From Tubulanus polymorphus (taxonomy: Eukaryota > Nemertea > Palaeonemertea > Tubulaniformes > Tubulanidae): a DNA stretch of 64,000 nucleotides. Positions 53,065-62,689 of this stretch are shown here, piece by piece. The stretch is from the NCBI RefSeq assembly GCF_964204645.1, contig NC_134026.1, forward strand, positions 24,012,650 to 24,076,649. Direction: 5' to 3'. The position numbers and the translations under genes were made by a program. Under the pieces are notes generated by a model. It was not told the origin of the DNA and did no database searches. It saw only the letters and a list, made by a program, of their open reading frames with translations. The first letter of the stretch is position 1. Every line of letters begins with the position of its first letter.

Positions 53065-55034
53065 AGGAGTGATAACCAGGCTAGCACGTGATATGAAAAC
53101 AACGATTAAGACGCTCCATTATTTCATTCATCAGATTGTTTCAAAGGGTAAAGCTATATATGTATCGGAATATATCATGTATTGAACTATATTAAAGGAA
53201 CAAATAGAGTTTGTATGAATAAATTTGAGAAAATCTTCCCATTATATGGGGAGCTTATGTATTCTTAGACTAGGCAATTGCACTTAGTGATCCGCTGTTA
53301 TTCATTAAGCCTTTGCTATCAATGAATTAGCAATGAATATGGAAATTCGTCTACCTCGATATAAGGTTCAAAATTGATTTAGCATATGATATTAACGTTA
53401 TGGCTTACAAAAAATATTTTAAAAATATTGTACCCTCTACATATCGTTTCATAAGAGCAATACTAATATTACGTATATAGAAACTCAGAATGGACGAATC
53501 TTTCGATGATCCATAAGAAAGAAAATGTTCATCATACAGATTGAGAAATTCTCGCAAATAAATGAAGTTCAGATATCTTGGAGAGACTGAACAGTTTTAT
53601 AGATATCGAAATAAAAGACATTTTGGAAATCATAGTTTAGGCTACAGGGAGGATTTTTTAGACAACATCTTTTTAAACAATCCTTACATCTATCCCAAAA
53701 ATTAAGGATATCAATGAAAAATCCAATACATAATTGTATAAAATATGAAATAGATGCAATTGAATCGACGTTGTTGCAAAATTTTTTACTTTTCCTGATA
53801 TTACAACTGTAAAGAAAATGTTGATATTGATATCCACTCATTTTATCCACTCCAAAAAGCTATGCAGAGTGAATTTCAGTCGGCATTGGCCGCTGAGTCT
53901 TGTCGAAATGTGAAATAACAACGGATTAATGGCACCATGCTTTGATAAATCTCACTGGTCTTCAATTGGTAATTATCATATTTATCACTCAAATATATAT
54001 CATTTTTTATGGAAAGCTAACGCAACATTGTTCCCTATTTCCTATCCTAGTACACACGAAAATGAAACAAGAAGTGAATTCAAATATGTACATTGCATGA
54101 TGTCAAAATTTGAAAGCTATTTAATGATTCAATTAATAACTTTAGATAGAAAAATTGTACTTGGAAATGTTTGTGCAACGACATGTACCTTTTTGTCTCT
54201 GTCTTTCTAGTCCCGCACATTCTAATGGCTTAAAAGATTAATAATGCAAATATGATATAAAATTAACTGAATCATATATCTTTATAGACATTAAAAAAGA
54301 TTGTTTTTAGAAATTGTGAACAATATACCTCATATCCTAAGTTACTATGTATATGTAATAATGTTTTATGTAGGGCCTATTGACTTCGTCACTAAGATCC
54401 TAGTTTCATCAAGCCTACGTAATAAACTAGTTCTAATGCCTATCACATCTTGGCACTAGCGTTATGTACAACGACACAGCTAAACCAACCGTAAAGATAT
54501 TCCATTAGATTTATGAGCAAATCTCAAAGAACAGCCAAAAACACATTAGCCTCCCGATCGGGTACAGAATACTGTGACGTGTGAAAATCATTATGGCATA
54601 GATGATACTTCTGTAGTATCGATATACAGACCGTTGAGTCTTTTTACCAATTGTGTATATTTGAAATTTTGCTACTAAATATATTTAGCTGTTAATGTTA
54701 TAGATATAGCAGATATTATTAGATTATGGTATTTCAATTACTTAAACTTATATATCCAAAAAATATTTACCTGTTAAAATTTTAATGATTAGGACCTAGT
54801 GTCAACATGGCAGCGACATAGCTGATAGTATATAGTTGCTGTAAATAGTCAACTACTGTAAATATTAATTCATTTCAGTATCAATAAAATTACCCAAAAC
54901 GTACAAAGAGTTTCATCGTTTATCTTGTTATCTTTACTGGGTGCGATGGCAAGTAATCAACAATTAAATGCGTTATTTCAAAATTTGTATTGTTCCCTTT
55001 CTTTGTAATCGTTATCGGGTCCTAAGAATTGAGC
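53065..55034. other. Probable SLC6 3' UTR and intergenic sequence
   Basis: Candidate AATAAA signals lie at about 53218 and 54884; the first would give a 3' UTR of about 440 bases. The remainder is AT-rich, with short frames only and no recognised gene. Confidence 0.4.
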
Positions 55035-56169
55035 ATGAAAAATAGGAAAATGAATACAAAATTACCCCGGACAATTCTGGTTCTTCTATTGCTGTATGAG
55101 TTCATGTGTATCACCGGTAAGCAAATGTCAGTAATAGGCTATCCATCGATTTTCTAAGATATTACAAACAGAAGAGGCGTGATGATTTTGGGAAGTGCAC
55201 TGCTTGTGAAATTGCAGGAAATGTTTCGTGTCTCAAACTGGATACTGATAGAATGAAGCGAGATGGTTCGGATCCGGATTATGAGGTATGATTTTGTTTA
55301 TACTGATGTCTGATGATGCAGATAATAAATGTATAACGGATTTTCTATTGATAACATTTTTGTATTTTCATATTTATCAAATGTTTAGCCAAAAGGGCTA
55401 CCCATCAGTCACTGTATGCGAAATTATTCTATAATAGTTACTCGACGAAAAGCCTGACGAAGTCGAAAAGTCAAATGATGATGACGGATTGAGTGGGAAA
55501 GCGATTGGTATTATCATTGGCGTTGTTTTCCTCTTGATCATAACTTTTATTATCACCTACTGCTGCTGGTTTTGGTGTAGGAATACAGGTTGCTGTCCCT
55601 GCTGTGACGATATACCCAAAGATGCGAAGGGTACGAAGGTTGGCAACATGATGTCAAAGTGAGTGACCATAAATGATTTGAATAGTTTATGGGAAATTTG
55701 TTCACGAATGAGTAATGTAAATCAACGCCTATGTAAATAATCTCATCGTAATTTCAGCAACAAATAACGCGTGATCTGTGAACTTTGAAATATGAGCGTT
55801 CGATATGACTTTCATATAGACCCATAACTCCCATTCGTTTTCCGAATAATACCTCGTAAATGTCTATACTCCTAATCAAATCATGATCCAACATTACGTG
55901 AACATTTACAATGACTCCAGTCACTTTCCCTGAATAAATATTAGATAGAATAGACAAGGGTTTTTTTAGTAACGGTTAATTTCCTTATCTAATCTTTACA
56001 ATAGCACCCAGACAATGTCGGATAAAATTCCAATCGTATTTGTGTTGACAGTTTTGTACCCGGAATGAGAAAGGACAAGGACGGAAAGATGAGATACTAC
56101 AAACCAACAGATGAAGAACTATCGGCTTTAAAAGAAGGCGGTGAAAACGTGGCAAATGTGTATTTTTAA
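55035..56169 (+). CDS. Small single-pass membrane protein with cysteine-rich juxtamembrane segment (unrecognised family)
   Basis: Four exons, 55035-55116, 55218-55285, 55438-55658 and 56052-56169, join in phase to give 162 residues. In order: signal peptide (ILVLLLLYEFMCITG, to about 28); a short acidic ectodomain (29-68) with one N-glycosylation site and one Cys; a transmembrane helix (about 71-91, AIGIIIGVVFLLIITFIITY); an immediate cytosolic Cys cluster (C92, 93, 97, 102, 103, 105, 106: YCCWFWCRNTGCCPCCDD) that looks palmitoylated; and a charged tail (FVPGMRKDKDGKMRYYKPTD) ending VANVYF. The layout recalls Shisa-like adaptor proteins, but there is no Shisa cysteine pattern in the ectodomain, so I leave it unnamed. 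AATAAA near 56262 may end the transcript. A decayed copy of the last exon lies at 58771. Confidence 0.75.
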
Positions 56170-57488
56170 CACAACTCTCTAGCAATTTTTCCGCGATTTC
56201 GCTACATCCGTTTAATCCGTTTGACAAAACAATGTATCACAGTCGTTATTTCTTTTAGAAGAATAAACGTTTGCTTAACGTATCAGCTCAACACAATTCT
56301 ATTTCGAATTAAAGTGTTGTTTTTTAAGTCTTTTCAATCAACTATGCAAACTCGTTGTCTCCGAGAATTTGTTATTTTGACCCATTTGAATTTCTTTGTA
56401 TTTTCTTAGAATAGAACAACTACCTGCATTGTAACAGAAATAATACTGCACATTGAAAATATTTACGCGCTCGAAAAATCCTTGGAATATTTCGTGCGTG
56501 TGATATATATGGGTTTTCTCTCTATTTTTGGAAGGTTAAAGGCATATTAAGTGCGTCACACTGGCAATAACATTCCGGACAGCGCAAAAGAAAAGCACTT
56601 AAAATTGACGTCACGAAAAATAGCCCCAAACCATTTCTCGGTCGTCTGATATTTTTCATTCACATCAAAATGAAACGCGACAAACCCTGAAAAGGTCAAT
56701 CTAACTATGTGTACTACTTTATTAAGCATTTACATTGTCAAATTTTGGTTTGAAATAATCCCCATCAAATCCCAAAGCGCGTTAACATGAATGGGATGAT
56801 TATTTTGAAATATCTGTATATATCACATCGTGTCCTTCGTGATTTTCCCGAAAAAATAGAGGCCGGGGGCATGAGTTCATACCTACGAATTTCCAGTAAG
56901 AGTATAAAAATGAATAATAGAGGCGCGCATACTGATTAATCCACTGTAACCATGGTGCCAAAACACATATTGATGTTTTGATAATAATGTCCAATCAATC
57001 CCAATAATGATGAGAAAAAATAGATGAATGATTGAATCTATAAAAGAATAACTCCATTACAGAATTATTTGTTATTACAATGTCCACAGATATAAACCAT
57101 ATTTGTAAATACGACATATCCCCCAATATATGTAACGTGGAATAAATCATCCGAAAAGTATACATGTTGTCGTGTAATTAGAAATCGTTACCGGGTAGTT
57201 TAGAGTTTAACTACAGACGTACTGGTACGCGGAATTATCTGCATATAATGTTTTGAATGTTATTGTTTTCTCAGTAAAATGCCATTCTATTGATGGATAA
57301 ATAGAATGATCTACATAGCGTATGCTTGAACCCGTAATCCAACTCGAGCGCATTAGTCATTCAGCAGTACCAACCGACGACACTTCCTGGAATTTGCGGT
57401 TTTATTATGCAGCGCGTGTTGATAATATTATTGTCAGGCATATGCGACACGGACTCGTCTAGAAACACAAACAGGCATATTCGCGTGC
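56170..57488. other. 3' UTR, then intergenic sequence
   Basis: Past the AATAAA near 56262 nothing is recognisable; only short frames are present. The last part upstream of 57489 is the promoter region of the next gene. Confidence 0.4.
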
Positions 57489-57494
57489 TATAAA
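57489..57494 (+). promoter_or_regulatory. TATA box of the intronless PH-like gene
   Basis: TATAAA in the context gctataaatgc, followed about 30 bases later by an initiator-like atcagtcaac (about 57520-57529). This places a start site roughly 135 bases before the ATG at 57657, a spacing usual for a core promoter. Confidence 0.5.
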
Positions 57495-57656
57495 TGCTCA
57501 TGACAAACGGCGGACCGATCATCAGTCAACTATCAGTCGAGAATTTCGGAAGTGTTTGAGAAGCCAATTTCTAAAAGACCGCGAGGATATCGGTAATAAG
57601 ACGTTTGAAGTTGTTTACTCTTTCGCTTGTAGCGGTTGTATGTACGATTAAAGAAT

Positions 57657-58157
57657 ATGAGGAATTTAGCGATGGAATTCAGGCGTCCATTCCAAACTGG
57701 CTTACCCGTGGATAACCGTGTGAGCCGTGATGATGATAAGTCTCCATTGTGTAACATGTGCGGGCTAGGGTTAGAGAAATTATCATCGGCGGTGACAGTT
57801 TACCAACCGGCAGCTGCTTGTAAACAACGCCTGATGGCAAAACTGTACGAGACAAACTTTGGACATTACATTATGTTCTATCAGCACCGCAAATACAGCA
57901 AACCGTTTGCATTTATAAATCTAAAAAACTTTTACATTCAGATGGATGACCACACACGGACATTTAATGTCATCACAAAAAATAACTGCGATGTATTCGG
58001 AAATATTTCGTTTACGGTGAATTCGGACAAAGATTCCGAAACGTGGAAAAGTGAACTGTCTTGCTACGAAGTGAAATTACAAGAAGGTGCGAAAAGATCT
58101 TCAATCCCGAAAGTGCCATTGATGCCTACGTTGGAAGAAGATGGAGACGAGGATTAA
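57657..58157 (+). CDS. Intronless 166-residue protein with PH-like C-terminal segment (unrecognised)
   Basis: The frame from ATG at 57657 runs uninterrupted to TAA; a second ATG with a better context is at 57672. Residues 1-30 are basic, followed by an acidic patch (SRDDDKSP) and a CNMCGLG pair that could bind metal only with partners. From about residue 70 the pattern (HYIMFYQHRKYSKPFAFINL, NFYIQMDD, TFNVITKNN, FTVNSDKD, then SETWKSEL) has the strand order and closing Trp helix of a pleckstrin-homology fold. The C-terminus is acidic (LEEDGDED). There is no signal peptide or membrane segment, so it is probably cytosolic. A TATA box and short leader suggest a compact, inducible gene. The PH assignment is by eye and weak; an ATTAAA near 58432 may be the poly(A) signal. 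Confidence 0.6.
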   Translation: MRNLAMEFRRPFQTGLPVDNRVSRDDDKSPLCNMCGLGLEKLSSAVTVYQPAAACKQRLMAKLYETNFGHYIMFYQHRKYSKPFAFINLKNFYIQMDDHTRTFNVITKNNCDVFGNISFTVNSDKDSETWKSELSCYEVKLQEGAKRSSIPKVPLMPTLEEDGDED

Positions 58158-58770
58158 AGCGATTTTAACTGTGATATTGCTATCTAATTGTGATGCCATT
58201 GTGTTCAGAAAATCTACCAATTTAAAAATAACTGGACTATTTTCATAGTATCGCGATATATGTTAATGTTAGTCTACCTGTTTAAGTGGGGTGTTAAGTA
58301 AATCAATATTTCGGAACATCAGATGAAATGTTATCTGTAATAGAATTAGCTCAATTCCTATCAATAGTTGATTGGAATAAGTGGGGTGATAGGCGAGGAC
58401 GTGGTATCAAAATTCGAATTGCCCTGATGTATTAAAGTATAATTTGTATGTATAAGATAAAAATTGATTAAAGTACGAGGTAAAATGAATTAACAGGTTC
58501 TTTATCTTAGTCTTCGTATAAGAAGCATAGCTCGACCGTTAGTGCTGTCCCTATGTTGCTGGTGAACATGTGAATTAACTTATCACCTCACGTTCACTGC
58601 TAATGAAAGCGACCAGCACTTGACGGTCACCAACGTGGGATGACCGGACTTCTTTAACAAATTCAGACCAGAGATTTTTAGTGCTGGTGTATTTTGTTAT
58701 CTAATTTTTACTGAATTCTATACGTTAACCGGAAATTGTTTGATAAGAACAAAAAAACGCTTAAAGAAAA

Positions 58771-58925
58771 CGATTAAAATTCCAACCACTGTGCTGACAA
58801 TTTTCTGCCCGGAATGAGGAAAGACAATGAAGGAGATACTGGACTGATCGGCATTAAAAGATGGCGGTGAAAAATATGGCCGACATATTTTCAAAATAAC
58901 TCTCTAGCAATTCTTCTTTAACGTA
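58771..58925 (+). pseudogene. Decayed duplicate of the last exon of the 55-kb membrane-protein gene
   Basis: The sequence parallels 56022-56200: an intron tail (attccaaccactgtgctgac versus attccaatcgtatttgtgttgac), the exon (cccggaatgaggaaagacaa; ggcattaaaagatggcggtg), and the 3' UTR (aactctctagcaattcttct). Because intron and UTR are included it is a genomic duplicate, not a retrocopy. The acceptor AG has become AA, about 30 bases in the middle of the exon are missing, and the frame is broken. No copies of exons 1-3 were found nearby. Confidence 0.8.
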
Positions 58926-59575
58926 AATGCGGATCAATTATTCAATATCTTAAGAATATTCAGACTAAAATACGTATATATCACTGCGCAATGAATCACA
59001 GAAACGGACACCAAACTGCGCTCGTTTTTTGCGGGCGTATTGCCGTCGACACGCAGTCAGCAGTGACACAGTGAAAAAATAGTTTTTTTTTAATGCGTCT
59101 GCTTAGCAAAATATTGATTTAACACCGTTTATTGACATACCATACAGGCGAAGTCTATTTCAGTTTTGATGTGTTTCAATGTCATCATCACAAACTGTCA
59201 AATTCTCTAATTAAAAACGAACTGGAAAAAAAACGTTGGATTTGCATTTATCATATTCATTCAGAATATCACTGTTCACAAAATGCCTTAAATTATACAG
59301 ATCTTAATTAAAGCGACAATTAAATCTTAAATCAATAAAAACGGAGATAATGATGATACAAATGGGCGTAAAATTATCTTAGATACTCGGTCACCGAATT
59401 GCCAATATAATCTATTAGAAAAAAAGATAATGCATTCTGGGAAAAAAGGAAAACGACTTTTTCCTCGCGTTTATAGTAAGTTGCGTGAGAATGGACCCAT
59501 TCTCGGAAAAGAAAAATTGTACGGTGCTGCCATCTTGTATGTTACGATTCTAGCACTGGCAGTTGATAATTTGAT

Positions 59576-59610
59576 GGGATTCGAACCTACTACCCCTTGT
59601 GCCCTTGACC
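59576..59610 (-). repeat. Possible repeat or tRNA-derived SINE remnant
   Basis: On the minus strand, gtcaagggca is followed by ggttcgaatccc, which resembles the B box of tRNA-type promoters and a motif pair seen in many invertebrate and fish repeats. No cloverleaf can be drawn around it, so it is not a tRNA gene. Confidence 0.3.
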
Positions 59611-59908
59611 TTACAATTACGGCAAAATGGCCTTGGGGAATGAAATTGTAGCTGCTGCGTCTTCTGTCGAGGTTTGTAGCTTGGTTTTACGATAAATTAC
59701 GAATATTTTCTGTTTTAACGAAACTTCATGTATAGTTTTATCAACCTTTAATGTTCAAGGTTGTTGAAATATCTGCAGATTTTATGTAATTCGCTCGAAA
59801 CTAGTTCTACTACGTGGTCTGCGTGAAATCTGTTAAGACAAGTCAATTCGAATTATTAATCACAGACAGTAGGCATGTCAACTGAAATGAAATTGATCTT
59901 TTTTTTAG

Positions 59909-60476
59909 CCTGAAGAGGAAGAGGAAGAAGTTGACTTAGAGGTAAGTCTACCATTCAATCTATGAAAATACAACTCCGCACAACCTAGAAAAATTCTCGA
60001 CTCCTGGCTAATAGTAATATTACAGTAAGAATTGAGGAAGAAGGTGCTAATGACAGGCGTCTTCGATTATCATTTCAGGACCCTCGCGACAAGGTGAAGG
60101 AAAGATGTCAGGCGACTAAGGAATGTCAGAAACATCTGGATGAATACGAACGCTGTAACGAACGAGTAAACAGTAAATCAAACACTAGTGAAACATGCGC
60201 TCAGGAACTGTATGACTTTATCCATTGTGTCGATCATTGCGTAAGTATAATCATCATTCGAACCATTTGATAGCAGCTGATGTTTCACTAGGTCATCGAA
60301 CCTGATAGCATCCCTTCCCATTTTAGACTGAAGAAGGGTGGTAGTGACCACCCGAAATAGTGGGATTTTAACTATTATTGTTTTATCACGGATATTGTGA
60401 GCTACAATTGGTTTTTATTTATTCCGGTTCTATTCAATTACAGGCAGCGCAGAAGGCGTTTGAAGGCACAAAATGA
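59909..60476 (+). CDS. UQCRH: Cytochrome b-c1 complex subunit 6 (hinge protein), first exon not found
   Basis: Mitochondrial complex III subunit that contacts cytochrome c1 in the intermembrane space. Exons 59909-59941, 60079-60240 and 60444-60476 join in phase 0 to give 75 residues: an acidic run PEEEEEEVDLE, then DPRDKVKERCQATKEC, HLDEYERCNERVNSKS, TSETCAQELYDFIHCVDHC and the end AAQKAFEGTK. The acidic stretch, the Cys spacing of the two-disulfide helical hairpin and the length match the family (human about 91 residues). The missing part is the first 10-20 residues, encoded by an upstream exon that must end in phase 0. The frame at 59430 is not it, because its donor is in phase 1. Confidence 0.9.
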
Positions 60477-60647
60477 AGACGTTAAATTTAGGAAATTTCA
60501 ATTGATATAACAATGATAAATTAGAACAATTACTAGACCAACAGATGTAATAATGATTAGTGGTGTGTTGTGTGATTAGATTAATGTATGATGTAAGCAG
60601 TTCTTTAAATATTAAACATGTTTTATTGAAAATCAGTGAATGTGTCT

Positions 60648-62190
60648 TTTTTAGCCCACTTGGGACTTTAGTCCCAGCGGGCTATTGCGTTCACTTGTCG
60701 TCCGTCCGTAGACGGAATCCAGTTATTTTGGGAAGTTTTGAAGACGCTTCAAGGTAACGTCTTGATATTTGGGTTACACGTGTATCTACCCTAGACACAT
60801 CTTCAGCCCAAAAACTGGCCCTGTCAGAATCAAGATGGCTGACTGGCAGCCATTGTTGTTCACCAAAATCAGCACTTTTTACACATTTTTTAACTTTTCG
60901 AGGGAAATTTTGAAGACGCTTCGATCAATTACCTTGATCTTTCGGATATATATGAATCCCCCAGGGCCCATCAACGAAACAAAAATTGGGTCGGTCGGAC
61001 TCAAGATGGCCGTCCTATAACCTTTTTAGTGCCCAAAAATGTTAATTTTTGCCCGAATTCTGAGTCCTGTAGCTTCCTACTGGTTTACCATTTCTCATCG
61101 CAATTTGTGATGGGTATTCTTTGGAAAGGGATGTTTTATACCTCAGACTGGCATTTTTCATCAGCCAATTATGACGCAATTGGCGGCCATCTTGGTGTCA
61201 CCAGTACTCATTCGTAAGTGGGAAAAAGTTTTTCCACATTATATTGATACCTAAGCGTATTTTGCTACCACAATCAATTAGAAAGTTGTAGCTCATAACG
61301 TGTTCTATGATTGTGGTGAGTTTCAAGGTAATTGGATTTCGTATATGGCCACCAGGGGGCGTTGAATAATACAATATCTTAGCATTTCTTTATTATATTC
61401 GTACCTATGCATATTTTGTAACCACAATCAATTGGAAAGTTGTAGCTCATGACATCATCTATGATTCTTGTGAGCTTTAAGGACATTTGTTTTTCTATAT
61501 GGTCACCAGGGGGCGTTGAATAGTAGAATAACTTAGTATTTCCTTATTATATTGGTACCTAGGCATATTTTGTTACCATGATCAATTGCAAAGTTGTATT
61601 TCATGACATTTTCTATGATTGTGGTAAGTTTTGAGGTCATTGGGTTTTGAATATGGTCTCCAGAGGGCGTTGAATAGTAGAATAACTTAGTATTTCCATA
61701 TCAATTTGGTAACGAGGCATATTTTGTTATCACAATCAATTACAAAATCGTAGCTGCTGACATGTTCTATGATTGTGGTGAGTTTCAAGGTCATTGGTTT
61801 TTGTATATGGTTGCCAGGGGCGTTGAATATTGAAATTGTTAGATTGTTGAACATTTGGAACCACTTCCCAAGTGGGCATGGTGTCCCTGGACCCCTAGTT
61901 GGACTTTTTTGTCGGTGTGCTGTCACAAGATCAATCAAATCAGATTTTTTTTCTCAGATGTTTGACACTTTTTTATGGATGAGGTGCAACTTCAGTACTA
62001 GGGTATACAGTACTTTACCAGCTGGCACCATCTTCGCTTGCTGGGGTTTTTTTAAGTCTGACTACCAGTCCAGTCGTTACGGGTTACTAGACCACTTTTT
62101 AGTAGTCGTATCGTTGCCTCCCGCTGATGCTGCTTGTGAGGTATGGCGAGAGGCAATCCAACTCTGGCAAGCGAGGATAGCTATATAGCT
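60648..62190 (+). mobile_element. Interspersed element, copy B (longest copy)
   Basis: It begins tagcccacttgggactttag followed by tcccagcgggctattgcg, and continues through two diverged segments of about 210 bases, each with 'ttttgaagacgcttc' and ending in 'aagatggc(c/t)g', then a segment with 'ggcggccatcttggtgtcac'. Next come four ~154-bp tandem units and a right part with 'aagtgggcatggtgtccctg'. Copies A (33.8 kb) and C (3.4 kb) have the same order, which defines this as one dispersed family. There is no transposase or reverse transcriptase frame; the 139-codon frame at 61769-62188 is unrecognised. The right boundary is uncertain. Confidence 0.75.
61265..61850. repeat. Four ~154-bp tandem units inside element copy B
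   Basis: Units start near 61265, 61420, 61574 and 61728. Each has 'accacaatcaatt', 'aaagttgtagctcat', 'tctatgattgtggtgagttt', a 'ccagggggcgttgaat' box and 'tatttcctta', and three end with 'gcatattttgt'. The last unit diverges after the gggcgttgaat box into the element's right end. Confidence 0.85.
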
Positions 62191-62212
62191 TACCCCGAAC
62201 ATATAAAGGCCT

Positions 62213-62551
62213 TATAGGCCTTTTTATGAACACTCGATTAGTATATTCGAGTATGCAAAACGTTTTTATGAGCATGGATTATGTCATAATCCGTCATTTT
62301 TATGAACATTGGTTATCATAATCGATTAGCATACTCAGCATACTCGCTCGGCGAGCAAGTATGCCGATTATCTAATCCAACCGATTATGGTGTTCTCGGT
62401 AGAAGTCGCTGCTGAGTAGGCCATAATTGAATAATTTCTACCTGGCGTTTTTATCAACCAACATACCCGGTTATGCTAATTGACACTAATCGGCTATATA
62501 ATCTAAATAGCTAATCTATTTCGATTTTGCTGGTTCATAAAAAGGCCTATA
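62213..62551. mobile_element. MITE-like element with perfect 19-bp inverted termini
   Basis: tataggcctttttatgaac (62213-62231) is the perfect reverse complement of 62533-62551. The interior repeats the arm sequence ('tttttatgaac' and variants near 62263, 62299 and 62446) and short cgattag and gcatactc inverted motifs. There is no open frame. It directly follows element copy B and may be its terminal module. Confidence 0.65.
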
Positions 62552-62689
62552 GTTTCTTAGGCCCCGAAGTTGCCAATGAAATAAAGATTGAATTGAATTG
62601 GTTTTCAGTTCGTGACCGGATCAGCTCTTGTCAAGGTCGGTGCCCGTAGAAGACCGGTTTTTTCATCTAGGGCAATCTTAAGACCTGCT

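Noticed and set aside
59576-59610. tRNA gene suggested by ggttcgaatccc on the minus strand
   Set aside because: The T stem has a mismatch and no acceptor, D or anticodon arm can be placed around it.
59430-59651. Frame considered as the UQCRH first exon
   Set aside because: Its only donor (after TAT A) is in phase 1 while the next UQCRH exon needs phase 0, and the sequence does not resemble the hinge-protein N-terminus. It also crosses a repeat-like motif.
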